Under the pieces are notes generated by a model, which was not told the origin of the DNA, ran no database searches, and saw nothing but the letters and a program-made list of their open reading frames with translations. Position numbers and translations under genes: made by a program. Shown here piece by piece: positions 53,320 to 61,807 of a stretch of DNA of 64,000 nt; position 1 is the stretch's first letter, and every line of letters begins with the position of its first letter. The DNA comes from JAJZRJ01 sp040757055 (GTDB taxonomy: Bacteria > Desulfobacterota > Desulfobulbia > Desulfobulbales > Desulfurivibrionaceae), in contig JBFLXY010000002.1 of assembly GCA_040757055.1 (NCBI GenBank), forward strand, positions 124,001 to 188,000. Direction: 5' to 3'.

Positions 53320-55311
53320 ATGGCTACCACCAGAAACGGATGCGAGGGCTGCACGGAAATCACCTGTGCTTCCACCAAGCAGGTTCTCTCCAACGAAGTC
53401 GCCAAAAACGTCAAGACCGCCTATGACCGCGTGCAGTCGCGCGGCATGTCCGCCTGCCTTTTTGGCTCCGGCGGCACCTGCTGCCGGAACTGCAACATGG
53501 GGCCGTGCCAGATCATCGACGGCGTCGATGAGATGCTCGGCATCTGCGGCGCCAACGCCGACACCGTGGCGGCCCGCAATTTCGCCCGCATCGTCGCCGC
53601 CGGCACCGCCGCGCATACCGACCATGCCCGCGAGATGGTGCGCGGCTTCCTCGAGACCGCCAAGGGCCATGGCCCGCACCAGATCAAGGATGTGGAGAAG
53701 CTCAAATCCCTGGCCGCGGTTTTTGGCATCGCCACCGAGGGCCGCGAGGTCAAGGAGATTGCGATCGAACTGGGCGAGAAGGCCCTGGCCGAGTTCGGCA
53801 AGCAGGACAACACCCCGCTCTCCATGTTGAAGCGGGCGGTGCCGAAGCGCCAGGCCCTGTGGAACAAGCTGGGCATGGCCCCCCGCGGCGTGGACCGCGA
53901 GGTGGTGGAAATGATGCACCGCACCCACATGGGCGTGGACCAGGAGTACGAGAACATCATGCTCCAGGCCTCCCGCTGCGCCTTGGCCGACGGCTGGGGT
54001 TCCTCCATGCTCTCCACCGAACTCACCGACATCATGTTCGGCACCCCGGTGCCGCGCCGGGCCATCGTCGACCTCGGGGTGCTGAAGGCCGATCAGGTCA
54101 ACATCACGGTGCACGGGCACGAGCCGTTGCTGGCCGAGGCCCTCTGTATCGCGGCCCAGGAGCCGGACATGCTCGACCTGGCCAAGAAGCAGGGCGCCAA
54201 GGGCATCAACCTCGCCGGCGTCTGCTGTACCGGTAACGAGATCCTCATGCGCCGCGGCATTCCGGTGGCAGCCGGCTTTGTCCAGCAGGAGATCGCCCTG
54301 GCCACCGGTGCTGTCGAAGCGATGGTGGTGGACGTGCAGTGCATCATGCCCTCGGTGAGCGAGGTGGCCAAGAACTTCCACACCGACATCATCACCACCA
54401 ACTACCGGGCCATGCTGCCCGGCGGTGTCCATATCCAGTTCGAGGAAGAGGCGGCGCTCGAGTCGGCCAAGAAGATCCTCACCCAGGCCATCAAGAATTT
54501 CAAGAAACGCCGCGACTTCTTCATCCCGAAGGAGACCAAGCTCGACGTGGTGGTGGGCTTCTCCCACGAGACCATCAACTACATGCTCGGCGGCCGTTTC
54601 CGCGCCAGCTACCGGCCATTGAACGACAACATCATCAACGGCCGCATCCGCGGCGTGGCCGCCATTGTCGGTTGCGACAATTTCAAGCTGGCCGACGATG
54701 CCCACGAGATCATCGCCCGCGAACTCATCAAGCACAACGTGCTGGTGCTGGCCACCGGCTGCGCCGCGACCTCACTGGGCCGGGCCGGACTCATGACCCC
54801 GGAGGCCGCCAAGTACTGCGGCGACACCCTGGCCGAGATCTGCGAGACCGTGGGTATCCCGCCGGTGCTCCACATGGGCTCCTGCGTGGACAACAGCCGC
54901 ATCCTCATCGCCGCCACCCAGATGGTGAAGCAGGGCGGCTTGGGCGAGGACATCACCGACCTGCCTGCCATCGGCACCGCGCCGCTGTGGATGAGCGAGA
55001 AGGCGGTGGCCATCGGCCAGTATTTTGTGGCCAGCGGCGCCCAGGTTGTCTTCCAGAGCCTGCCCACCAGTGGGGCCAAGGCCTTCAACAAGTATCTGCT
55101 CGAGGGATTGATGGGGCAGGTGGGCGCCCACTGGAACGTGGCCTCGGAACCGCTTGAGATCGCCAGGCTGATGATCGCGGCCATCGAGGCCAAGCGCGAC
55201 GCCCTCGGCATCAACAAGAAGACGGAACGCGTCCTCTTCGACATGGCGATGCGCCGCGACCTCACCGCCGGCATCCCCGGCGTCGGCTGCCATGGTCCCG
55301 GCGGCGCGTGA
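53320..55311 (+). CDS. cooS: Anaerobic carbon-monoxide dehydrogenase catalytic subunit
   Basis: 663-residue Ni-Fe-S enzyme interconverting CO2 and CO. The N-terminal B/D-cluster cysteines are in ACLFGSGGTCCRNCNMGPC and GICGAN. The C-cluster ligands are visible as HGHEP (His 265), GVCCTGNE (about 302), VDVQCIMP, VGCDNF, TGCAATS and MGSCVDN. Every expected ligand is present, so it should be active. In this operon it forms the carbonyl branch supplying CO to AcsB. Confidence 0.96.
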   Translation: MATTRNGCEGCTEITCASTKQVLSNEVAKNVKTAYDRVQSRGMSACLFGSGGTCCRNCNMGPCQIIDGVDEMLGICGANADTVAARNFARIVAAGTAAHTDHAREMVRGFLETAKGHGPHQIKDVEKLKSLAAVFGIATEGREVKEIAIELGEKALAEFGKQDNTPLSMLKRAVPKRQALWNKLGMAPRGVDREVVEMMHRTHMGVDQEYENIMLQASRCALADGWGSSMLSTELTDIMFGTPVPRRAIVDLGVLKADQVNITVHGHEPLLAEALCIAAQEPDMLDLAKKQGAKGINLAGVCCTGNEILMRRGIPVAAGFVQQEIALATGAVEAMVVDVQCIMPSVSEVAKNFHTDIITTNYRAMLPGGVHIQFEEEAALESAKKILTQAIKNFKKRRDFFIPKETKLDVVVGFSHETINYMLGGRFRASYRPLNDNIINGRIRGVAAIVGCDNFKLADDAHEIIARELIKHNVLVLATGCAATSLGRAGLMTPEAAKYCGDTLAEICETVGIPPVLHMGSCVDNSRILIAATQMVKQGGLGEDITDLPAIGTAPLWMSEKAVAIGQYFVASGAQVVFQSLPTSGAKAFNKYLLEGLMGQVGAHWNVASEPLEIARLMIAAIEAKRDALGINKKTERVLFDMAMRRDLTAGIPGVGCHGPGGA

Positions 55312-55351
55312 TGGCGTATCTGACTACCCTCTCTGAAGGAAGATTGGAGAT

Positions 55352-57967
55352 ATGGAAACAGCGATGAAATCCGGGAGCCGGCTTGAACAGGTGCTGCGGT
55401 CCGGCGCCTTCGCGGTCACCGGCGAACTGGGGCCGCCCAAGAGCGGCAACCCGGAGGTGGTGCAGGAAAAGGCCCGACTGCTCAAAGGCCATGTCGACGC
55501 GGTCAACATCACCGACTGCCAGACCGCCATTGTGCGCATGTCCAGCATCGGCGCCGGCCTTCTCACCCTCTCCGAAGGGGTGGAGCCGGTTATCCAGATG
55601 ACCTGCCGCGACCGCAACCGCATTGGCATGCAGAGCGACCTGCTGGGCGCCACCGCCATGGGGCTCAAGAACCTGCTCTGCCTCACCGGCGACCACCAGA
55701 AGTTCGGCAACCATGCCGGCGCCAAGGGCGTCTTCGATATGGACGCCATCCAGTTGCTCGGCATGGTCCGCGACATGCGCGATGGCAAAAAGTTCCAGTG
55801 CGGCGAGGCGATCAAGAGCCATGAGCCGCGCCTCTTCCTGGGTGCAGCGGCCAACCCCTTTGCCGGACCCAATGAACAATACCGCGCCGCCCGCCTGGCC
55901 AAGAAGGTGATGAACGGCGCCGACTTCGTCCAGACCCAGATCATCTACAATGTCGAGCGCTTTGCCAAGTTCATGGCCGCGGTGCGCGACCTGGGGCTGC
56001 ACGAGAAGGTCTATATCCTTGCCGGCGTCACCCCGCCGCGCTCCCTGGGCATGGCCCGCTACATGAAGAGTTCGGTGCCGGGCCTCGACGTGACCGACGA
56101 GGTGATCAAGCGGATGCAGGGCGCCAGGGACAAGGAAGAAGAAGGCATCAACATCTGCGTGGACATCATCAATCAGGTCCGCGAGATCAAAGGGGTGGCC
56201 GGTGTCCATGTGATGGCCATCGAATGGGAAAGCGCCGTGGCCGAGATCGTGAAAAGGGCCGGGCTTTCCGAGCGGCCCCACTTCGCCGATCAACCCGGCG
56301 CGGTTCGCATCGCTGCCGCAGGACCGATCGTGGTGGCCGAAGCCGGTGCCGAAACGGAAAACAGAGAAAAGGTTCTCGCCGCAGCCTTTGCCGAGGCGGA
56401 GAAGATTGTTGCCGCCGCCAAGGCGTCGGCTGCGGAAATGCTGGCCAGGGCCGAGGGCGGTGATGCTGCCGCGGTGAAGACCCTGGCGGCCGAGGCGATG
56501 AGTGCAATTGAAGCAGGAGAAGACGAGATGAACGAAAAAGAACGTCAACAGGCATTGGAGTCGGTCCGTGCGGGCCTTGCCGCGCTGCAAAAGGCCTTTG
56601 GCCTGACCGACGAGCAGTTCGCTGCCGTATCGCAGTTTGCCGGGGCAGAGGCGATCCTGAAGCGCGAGCCGGCCTCTGCCGTTGCTCCTGCTGTCACCCC
56701 GGCCGCCTCCCCGGCGCCGAAACCTGCGGCTCCGGCTGCCCCGGCCGCTCCTGGGGTGGACGAGGCAAAGAAGGCCGCCGAGGCCAAGGCCGCGGAAGAG
56801 GCCAAGAAGGCTGCCGAGGCCAAGGCCGCCGATGAGGCGAAGAAGGCGGCGGCAGCCAAGGCCGCTGCCGAGGCCAAGGCCGCGGAAGAGGCGAAAAAAG
56901 CTGCCGAGGCCAAGAAGCCTGCTGTTCCTGCCCCGGCTGCCCCGAAGCCTGCCGCTGCGGCCCCGGCCGGTATCACCGTTCCCGAACTGGCGGTGGAAAA
57001 AACCCCGCTGGCCGCCCGCGCCAGCAAGGTGCCGGCCGCGTCCTACACCCAGGCATACAGCGGCGCCATCCGCGAGGTCTCCCTCGGCTCCGGCAGCAAC
57101 ATCATCCAGGTGGGTGGCACCTCGACTTTGCCGTTCCAGCTTTTCGAAGGCGCCATGCCCAAGAAGCCGCTCATCGCCATGGACGTCCTCGACATCAAGC
57201 CCGAGGAGTGGCCGGTCCCGCTTGCCCGCCATTTCGAAGGTGTGCTCGACAATCCGGTGGCCTGGGCCCAGAAGTGCGTGAACGAATATCAGGCCGAGGC
57301 GATCTGCATCTCGCTTGTTTCCACCGATCCCAACGGCATGAACCGCCCGGCCTCCGAGGCTGCCAAAATCGCCGCCGAGGTGGTCAAGGCCATCGAGGTG
57401 CCGATCATCGTCTGGGGCTGCGGCAACGGCGAGAAGGACACCGAGACCCTGCGCGAACTCACCGCCGTGATCGGCGACAAGAAGGTCTGCCTGGCCCCGC
57501 TGGAGGACAAGAACTACCGTTCTCTGGGCGCCACCGCCATGGCCTTCCAGCACGCCATGGTCGCCTCGTCGCCCATCGACGTCAACCTGGCCAAACAGCT
57601 CAATATCTTGCTCGAGAACCTGGGCGTACCGCTCAGCTCGGTGTTGATCGATCCCTCCATCGGCGCGCTGGGCTACGGCATCGAATACACCTACTCGGTC
57701 ATGGAGCGCATCCGCCTGGCCGCCCTCACCCAGAAGGACGAGAAGCTGCAGGTGCCCTTCATCTGCAACCTGGGCCGCGAGGTCTGGAAGGCCAAGGAAT
57801 GCCGCCTGCCCTCCGACGAGATGATCGGAGATCAGGAGACCCGCGGCGTGCTCATGGAGGCCATCACCGCCAGCTGCATGCTGATGGCCGGCGGCGAGGT
57901 GCTCGTCATGCGGCACCCCAAGGCCATCGCCATGACCAAGTCCCTGGTCAACGGCCTGATGGGATAA
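55352..57967 (+). CDS. MetF-type methylene-THF reductase fused to AcsD (corrinoid protein small subunit)
   Basis: 871-residue two-part protein. Residues 1-300 match methylene-THF reductase (FAVTGELGPPKSGNPEVV, CLTGDHQKFG, NGADFVQTQIIYN). Residues 300-392 are Ala/Glu-rich, coiled-coil-like. Residues 393-560 form a Pro/Ala stretch with Ala-Glu-Lys-rich repeats (468-530). From about 564 the sequence is AcsD/CdhD, the small subunit of the corrinoid Fe-S protein (SNIIQVGGTSTLPFQ, MDVLDIKPEEWP, WGCGNGEKD). The frame is open throughout. A strong internal ribosome binding site precedes Met393, so a separate 479-residue AcsD form may also be made. The usual MetV partner is not seen. Confidence 0.85.
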   Translation: METAMKSGSRLEQVLRSGAFAVTGELGPPKSGNPEVVQEKARLLKGHVDAVNITDCQTAIVRMSSIGAGLLTLSEGVEPVIQMTCRDRNRIGMQSDLLGATAMGLKNLLCLTGDHQKFGNHAGAKGVFDMDAIQLLGMVRDMRDGKKFQCGEAIKSHEPRLFLGAAANPFAGPNEQYRAARLAKKVMNGADFVQTQIIYNVERFAKFMAAVRDLGLHEKVYILAGVTPPRSLGMARYMKSSVPGLDVTDEVIKRMQGARDKEEEGINICVDIINQVREIKGVAGVHVMAIEWESAVAEIVKRAGLSERPHFADQPGAVRIAAAGPIVVAEAGAETENREKVLAAAFAEAEKIVAAAKASAAEMLARAEGGDAAAVKTLAAEAMSAIEAGEDEMNEKERQQALESVRAGLAALQKAFGLTDEQFAAVSQFAGAEAILKREPASAVAPAVTPAASPAPKPAAPAAPAAPGVDEAKKAAEAKAAEEAKKAAEAKAADEAKKAAAAKAAAEAKAAEEAKKAAEAKKPAVPAPAAPKPAAAAPAGITVPELAVEKTPLAARASKVPAASYTQAYSGAIREVSLGSGSNIIQVGGTSTLPFQLFEGAMPKKPLIAMDVLDIKPEEWPVPLARHFEGVLDNPVAWAQKCVNEYQAEAICISLVSTDPNGMNRPASEAAKIAAEVVKAIEVPIIVWGCGNGEKDTETLRELTAVIGDKKVCLAPLEDKNYRSLGATAMAFQHAMVASSPIDVNLAKQLNILLENLGVPLSSVLIDPSIGALGYGIEYTYSVMERIRLAALTQKDEKLQVPFICNLGREVWKAKECRLPSDEMIGDQETRGVLMEAITASCMLMAGGEVLVMRHPKAIAMTKSLVNGLMG
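56515..56530 (+). promoter_or_regulatory. Internal ribosome binding site and start codon inside the metF-acsD gene
   Basis: AGGAGA at 56515-56520 is followed eight bases after AGGAG by an in-frame ATG (56528, residue 393). Spacing is ideal. It lies exactly where the MetF-linked part ends and the AcsD-linked part begins, which suggests two originally separate genes or a second translation product. Confidence 0.55.
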
Positions 57968-58012
57968 GTTGGACCAGAACCCCTCGTTTAACGAGTAGAG
58001 AGGAGAAGTGAT

Positions 58013-60217
58013 ATGTCGAAAATCATCTGTTCCGCCGCCATCCGGGGTGCCCACAAGATCGTTGACATGGCCGAGGCGAAGTTCGAGGAGGCCATCAAGA
58101 AATATGGGGCCGAGCAGGAGGTGCATTACCCGAACACCGCCTACTTCCTCCCCATCATTTACTCCATGCTGGGCGCCAAGGTGGAACGCCTGGGCGACAT
58201 GAAGGACATCTTCGCCGAGTGCCGCAAGCTGTTGCCCGACTACGTCAGCGACAACGTCTGGCTGCCCTATCTCGCCCCGGCCCTTGATGCGGGCATGGCC
58301 ACCTTCTTTGCCGAGGAGATGTACGAGGCGATCCGTTATCTCGACACCCCGGACTTCTATACCAAGACCGAGGATCCGCTGGAGAACAACATCTGGCTGG
58401 GCGCGGCCGATGACGTCATCTTCCGGAAGCGCGGCGTCGAGTTTGTCGACGGCACCGCCCCCGGCTTTGCCGCCATCATGGGCGCGCCGCCAACCAAGGA
58501 GATCGCCAGCAAGATCGCGCTGGAACTCCAGGAGAAGAACCTCTACATCTTCATGCACGATCAGACCAATGGCGTGCACATGGCCAACCAGCTCAGGGAG
58601 AGCGGGGTGCAGATTGGCTGGAATACCCGCCTTGTCCCCTTTGCCCCCAACTACACCTCGGCGGTCTTTGCCATCGGCTTTGCCTGCCGCGTGGCCATGG
58701 CCTTCGGCGGCATCAAGCCGGGCGACTTCAAGGGCAACCTGATCTACAACAAGGACCGTACCTTCGCTTTTGTCATGGCCTTTGGTGAGGTTTCCGACGA
58801 GTGGTACGCCAACGCCGCCGGCGCCATCAACTGGGGCTTCCCGACCATCTCCGACTGGGACATCCCCCAGGTGCTGCCCACTGGCATCTGCACTTACGAG
58901 CACGTGGTGAGCAAGGTGCCCCACGAGGAGATCGTGCAGAAGGCCATCGAGGTGCGCGGCCTCAAGGTCTCCGTCGCCAAGATCGACATCCCCATGTCCT
59001 TCGGCCCCGCCTTCGAAGGCGAGCGCATCCGCAAGGACGACCTCTTCATGGAATGCGGCGGCGGCCGGACCCCGGGTGTCGAGGTGCTCATCTCGAAAGA
59101 CATGAGCGAGGTGGAGGACGGCAAGGTCACCATCGAGGGGCCCGACATCAAGGACATCCAGCAGGGCCAGAACCTGCCGCTTGGTATTTTGGTCGAGGTG
59201 GCGGGCCGCGAGATGCAGTCCGACTTCGAGCCGATCCTGGAGCGCCAGTTCCACCACCTGATCAACTACATCCAGGGCATCATGCACATGGGCCAGCGGA
59301 ACATCATGTGGGTCCGCATAGGCAAGGGTGCGGTGGAGAAGGGGCTTTCCTTCACCCACCTCGGCAAGGTGCTCCATGGCAAGCTCCACCAGGAGTTCGG
59401 CGCCATCGTCGACAAAATCCAGGTGAAGATCTACACCGACAAGGCCAAGGTCGAGGAGGTCATGGAGCTGGCGAAAAGGGTCTACGCCGAGCGCGACGAA
59501 CGCCTTGGCTCCATGACCGACGAGACCGAGGAGGTCTTCTACTCCTGCACCCTGTGCCAGTCCTTCGCCCCGAGCCACGTCTGCGTCATCACCCCGGAGC
59601 GCATCGGCATGTGCGGCGCCTACAACTGGCTGGATGGCAAGGCCTCCTACCAGATCAACCCCACCGGCCCCAACCAGCCGATCCAGAAGGGCGATTGCCT
59701 CGATCCGGCTCTCGGCATTTTCCAGGGCATCAACGAGTTCGTGGGCCAGGCCTCCCGTGGCGCGGTGACCGAGCTGGCCTGTTACTCTCTGATGAACAGC
59801 CCGATGACCGCCTGCGGCTGTTTCGAGGCCATTGCCGCCATGCTGCCCCAGTGCAACGGCATCATGGTGGTCAACCGCGACTTCATGGGAATGACGCCTT
59901 CGGGCATGAAGTTCACCACCCTGGCCGGCATGGCCGGCGGCGGCGCGCAGACCCCTGGCTTCATGGGCGTTTCCAAGCACTACATGACCAGCCCCAAGCT
60001 TTTCCTGGCGGAAGGGGGCCTGAAGCGCATGGTGTGGATGCCCAAGATGATGAAGGAGGAGATCAAGGACAAGCTCATCGAGCGCTGCAAGGAGATCGGC
60101 ATGCCCGAGCTCTACGACATGATCGCCACCGAGGAGAACGGCACCACCGAGGAAGAGATCCTGGCGTTCCTGAAGAAGGTCGGCCATCCGGCCCTGACCA
60201 TGGAAGCCGTTGTTTAA
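58013..60217 (+). CDS. acsB: Acetyl-CoA synthase catalytic subunit
   Basis: 734-residue enzyme condensing the methyl group, CO and CoA into acetyl-CoA. The A-cluster ligands are all present: C512 and C515 in SCTLCQS, C524 in SHVC, C534 in GMCGAYNW, and the C601-G-C603 motif for the distal nickel. The spacing equals that of the Moorella enzyme with a constant offset of six. The length matches the bacterial AcsB, including its N-terminal domain. It follows the fused metF-acsD by 45 bp and has AGAGAGGAGAAG upstream. Confidence 0.96.
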   Translation: MSKIICSAAIRGAHKIVDMAEAKFEEAIKKYGAEQEVHYPNTAYFLPIIYSMLGAKVERLGDMKDIFAECRKLLPDYVSDNVWLPYLAPALDAGMATFFAEEMYEAIRYLDTPDFYTKTEDPLENNIWLGAADDVIFRKRGVEFVDGTAPGFAAIMGAPPTKEIASKIALELQEKNLYIFMHDQTNGVHMANQLRESGVQIGWNTRLVPFAPNYTSAVFAIGFACRVAMAFGGIKPGDFKGNLIYNKDRTFAFVMAFGEVSDEWYANAAGAINWGFPTISDWDIPQVLPTGICTYEHVVSKVPHEEIVQKAIEVRGLKVSVAKIDIPMSFGPAFEGERIRKDDLFMECGGGRTPGVEVLISKDMSEVEDGKVTIEGPDIKDIQQGQNLPLGILVEVAGREMQSDFEPILERQFHHLINYIQGIMHMGQRNIMWVRIGKGAVEKGLSFTHLGKVLHGKLHQEFGAIVDKIQVKIYTDKAKVEEVMELAKRVYAERDERLGSMTDETEEVFYSCTLCQSFAPSHVCVITPERIGMCGAYNWLDGKASYQINPTGPNQPIQKGDCLDPALGIFQGINEFVGQASRGAVTELACYSLMNSPMTACGCFEAIAAMLPQCNGIMVVNRDFMGMTPSGMKFTTLAGMAGGGAQTPGFMGVSKHYMTSPKLFLAEGGLKRMVWMPKMMKEEIKDKLIERCKEIGMPELYDMIATEENGTTEEEILAFLKKVGHPALTMEAVV

Positions 60218-60235
60218 AGAATACAGGACTGGGGA

Positions 60236-60300
60236 CTCAGGACTGAGAAGAAGGCGACAGACCGCTGTTACTCAGTCCTCAGCGCTCAGCACTCAGCACT
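60236..60300. repeat. ACTCAG-rich repeat element between acsB and acsC
   Basis: CTCAGGACTGAG (60236-60247) is nearly inverted at 60271-60282, and CTCAGCACTCAGCACT-type words run in tandem to 60300. Short repeats of this type occur between genes in several bacterial genomes. It sits inside the operon in a 104-bp gap, the only sizeable one before the FDH gene, and could fold as a hairpin between the two messages. Confidence 0.5.
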
Positions 60301-60321
60301 TTATTTCGGAGGAACGCACAA

Positions 60322-61677
60322 ATGGCTCTCACAGGTATACAGATCCTCAAGATGCTGCCCAAGAAGAACTGCGGGGAGTGCAGCATCCCGACATGCCTCG
60401 CCTTTGCCATGAAGGTGGCCGCAGGCCAGGCCGAAATCGGCGAATGCCCCTATGTGAGCGATGAGGTCAAGGAGCAGATCGGTGAGGCTTCGGCCCCGCC
60501 GATCCGGACAGTGAAAATCGGCTCGGCCGAGCACACCTTCACCGTGGGCGGCGAGACCTGTCTCTTCCGCCACGAGAAGCGCTTTGAGAACCCCACCGGT
60601 CTCGCGGTGCTCATCACCACCGACATGAGCGACGCCGATGTGGAGGGCCGACTCGCCCGGTACAAGTCGCTGCGGTACGAGCGCGTCGGCGTCATGCTCC
60701 GGGCGGACCTGGTTGCGGTGAAGGACACCAAGGGCGATGGCGGAGCCTTCACTGGCCTGGTGCAGAAGGTGCTGGCTGGCGCGGCGGATGCCAAGCTCAT
60801 CCTGATGAGCGACAATATCGACAACCTGACCGCGGCGGCCAAGGCGTGCGGTGACCGCAAGCCCCTCATCTACGGCGCCACCATGGGCAATGCCGATGCC
60901 TTTGCCAATGCGGCCAAGGAACTGGGCTGCCCGGTGGGCGTCAAGGGCGGCAATGTGGACGACACCGTGGCCATCAGCGAGAAGCTCATGGCGGCCGGCC
61001 TGAAGGACCTGATCATCGACACCGGCGCCCGCACCGTGCGCGCCGCTTTGGAAGACAACGTGATCTCCCGCCGCGCCGCGATCAAGACCAAGTACAAGCC
61101 GCTCGGTTTCCCGACCATCGTCTTCCCGTGCGAGATGACCGACGACACCATGATGGAGGCGATGATCGCTTCCGTTCTCATCGCCAAGTACGCCGGCATC
61201 GTGGTGCTTTCCGACCTGCAGGGCGACGTGCTCTTCCCGCTGCTCCTCGAGCGGCTCAATATCTTCACCGACCCGCAGCGCCCCATGGTGGTGCAGCAGG
61301 ATGTCTATCCCATCAACGGCCCCGACGCGAACTCGCCGGTGCTCATCACCTGCAACTTCTCGCTCACCTACTTCATCGTCTCCGGTGAGATCGAAGGCAG
61401 CAAGGTGCCGAGCTGGCTCCTCATCAAGGACACCGAGGGCCTTTCCGTGCTCACCGCCTGGGCCGCCGGCAAGTTCGGCGCCGACATGATCGCCCAGTTC
61501 ATGAAGAAGGCGGAGATCGAGTCCAAGGTCAAGCACCGCGAGCTCATCATCCCCGGCTACCTTGCCTCCATGAAGGGTGAGCTGGAGGAGGAGCTGCCCG
61601 GCTGGACCATCACCATCGGTCCCCGCGAGGCTGGTCATCTCCCGGCCTTCTTGAAGGAGTGGAAGCCGGCCGCCTGA
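60322..61677 (+). CDS. acsC: Corrinoid iron-sulfur protein large subunit
   Basis: 451-residue AcsC/CdhE that carries the methyl group on a cobamide. The N-terminal [4Fe-4S] domain has C17, C20, C25 and C42 (KKNCGECSIPTC, GECPY). The TIM-barrel and C-terminal cobamide-binding parts follow (ITTDMSDADVEGR, DTGARTV, GPREAGHLPAFLKEW). It partners the AcsD part of the fused protein. Its methyl donor, the methyltransferase AcsE, is not in the window. AATTTCGGAGGAA-like sequence precedes the start. Confidence 0.94.
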   Translation: MALTGIQILKMLPKKNCGECSIPTCLAFAMKVAAGQAEIGECPYVSDEVKEQIGEASAPPIRTVKIGSAEHTFTVGGETCLFRHEKRFENPTGLAVLITTDMSDADVEGRLARYKSLRYERVGVMLRADLVAVKDTKGDGGAFTGLVQKVLAGAADAKLILMSDNIDNLTAAAKACGDRKPLIYGATMGNADAFANAAKELGCPVGVKGGNVDDTVAISEKLMAAGLKDLIIDTGARTVRAALEDNVISRRAAIKTKYKPLGFPTIVFPCEMTDDTMMEAMIASVLIAKYAGIVVLSDLQGDVLFPLLLERLNIFTDPQRPMVVQQDVYPINGPDANSPVLITCNFSLTYFIVSGEIEGSKVPSWLLIKDTEGLSVLTAWAAGKFGADMIAQFMKKAEIESKVKHRELIIPGYLASMKGELEEELPGWTITIGPREAGHLPAFLKEWKPAA

Positions 61678-61807
61678 TCGGGGGGGCCGACGGAACAACA
61701 ACGGGCAATGCGAGGGGGGCGGGCCGCGTGACGCGCCTTCCCCGCGTATCGCCTCCGACCCCCAACCGGTTTGAAAACCGGAGAGGGAAGAGACGGTAGA
61801 GATTTCT

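Noticed and set aside
56760..56930. Tandem repeat tract that could look like a microsatellite or CRISPR-like array
   Set aside because: It is in-frame coding sequence for the Ala-Glu-Lys linker of the MetF-AcsD protein; units vary and have no spacers.
55262..60187. A 1641-codon open frame on the minus strand opposite the acs genes
   Set aside because: It lies wholly antisense to cooS end, metF-acsD and acsB, whose catalytic motifs are intact; long antisense frames are expected in GC-rich codon usage.
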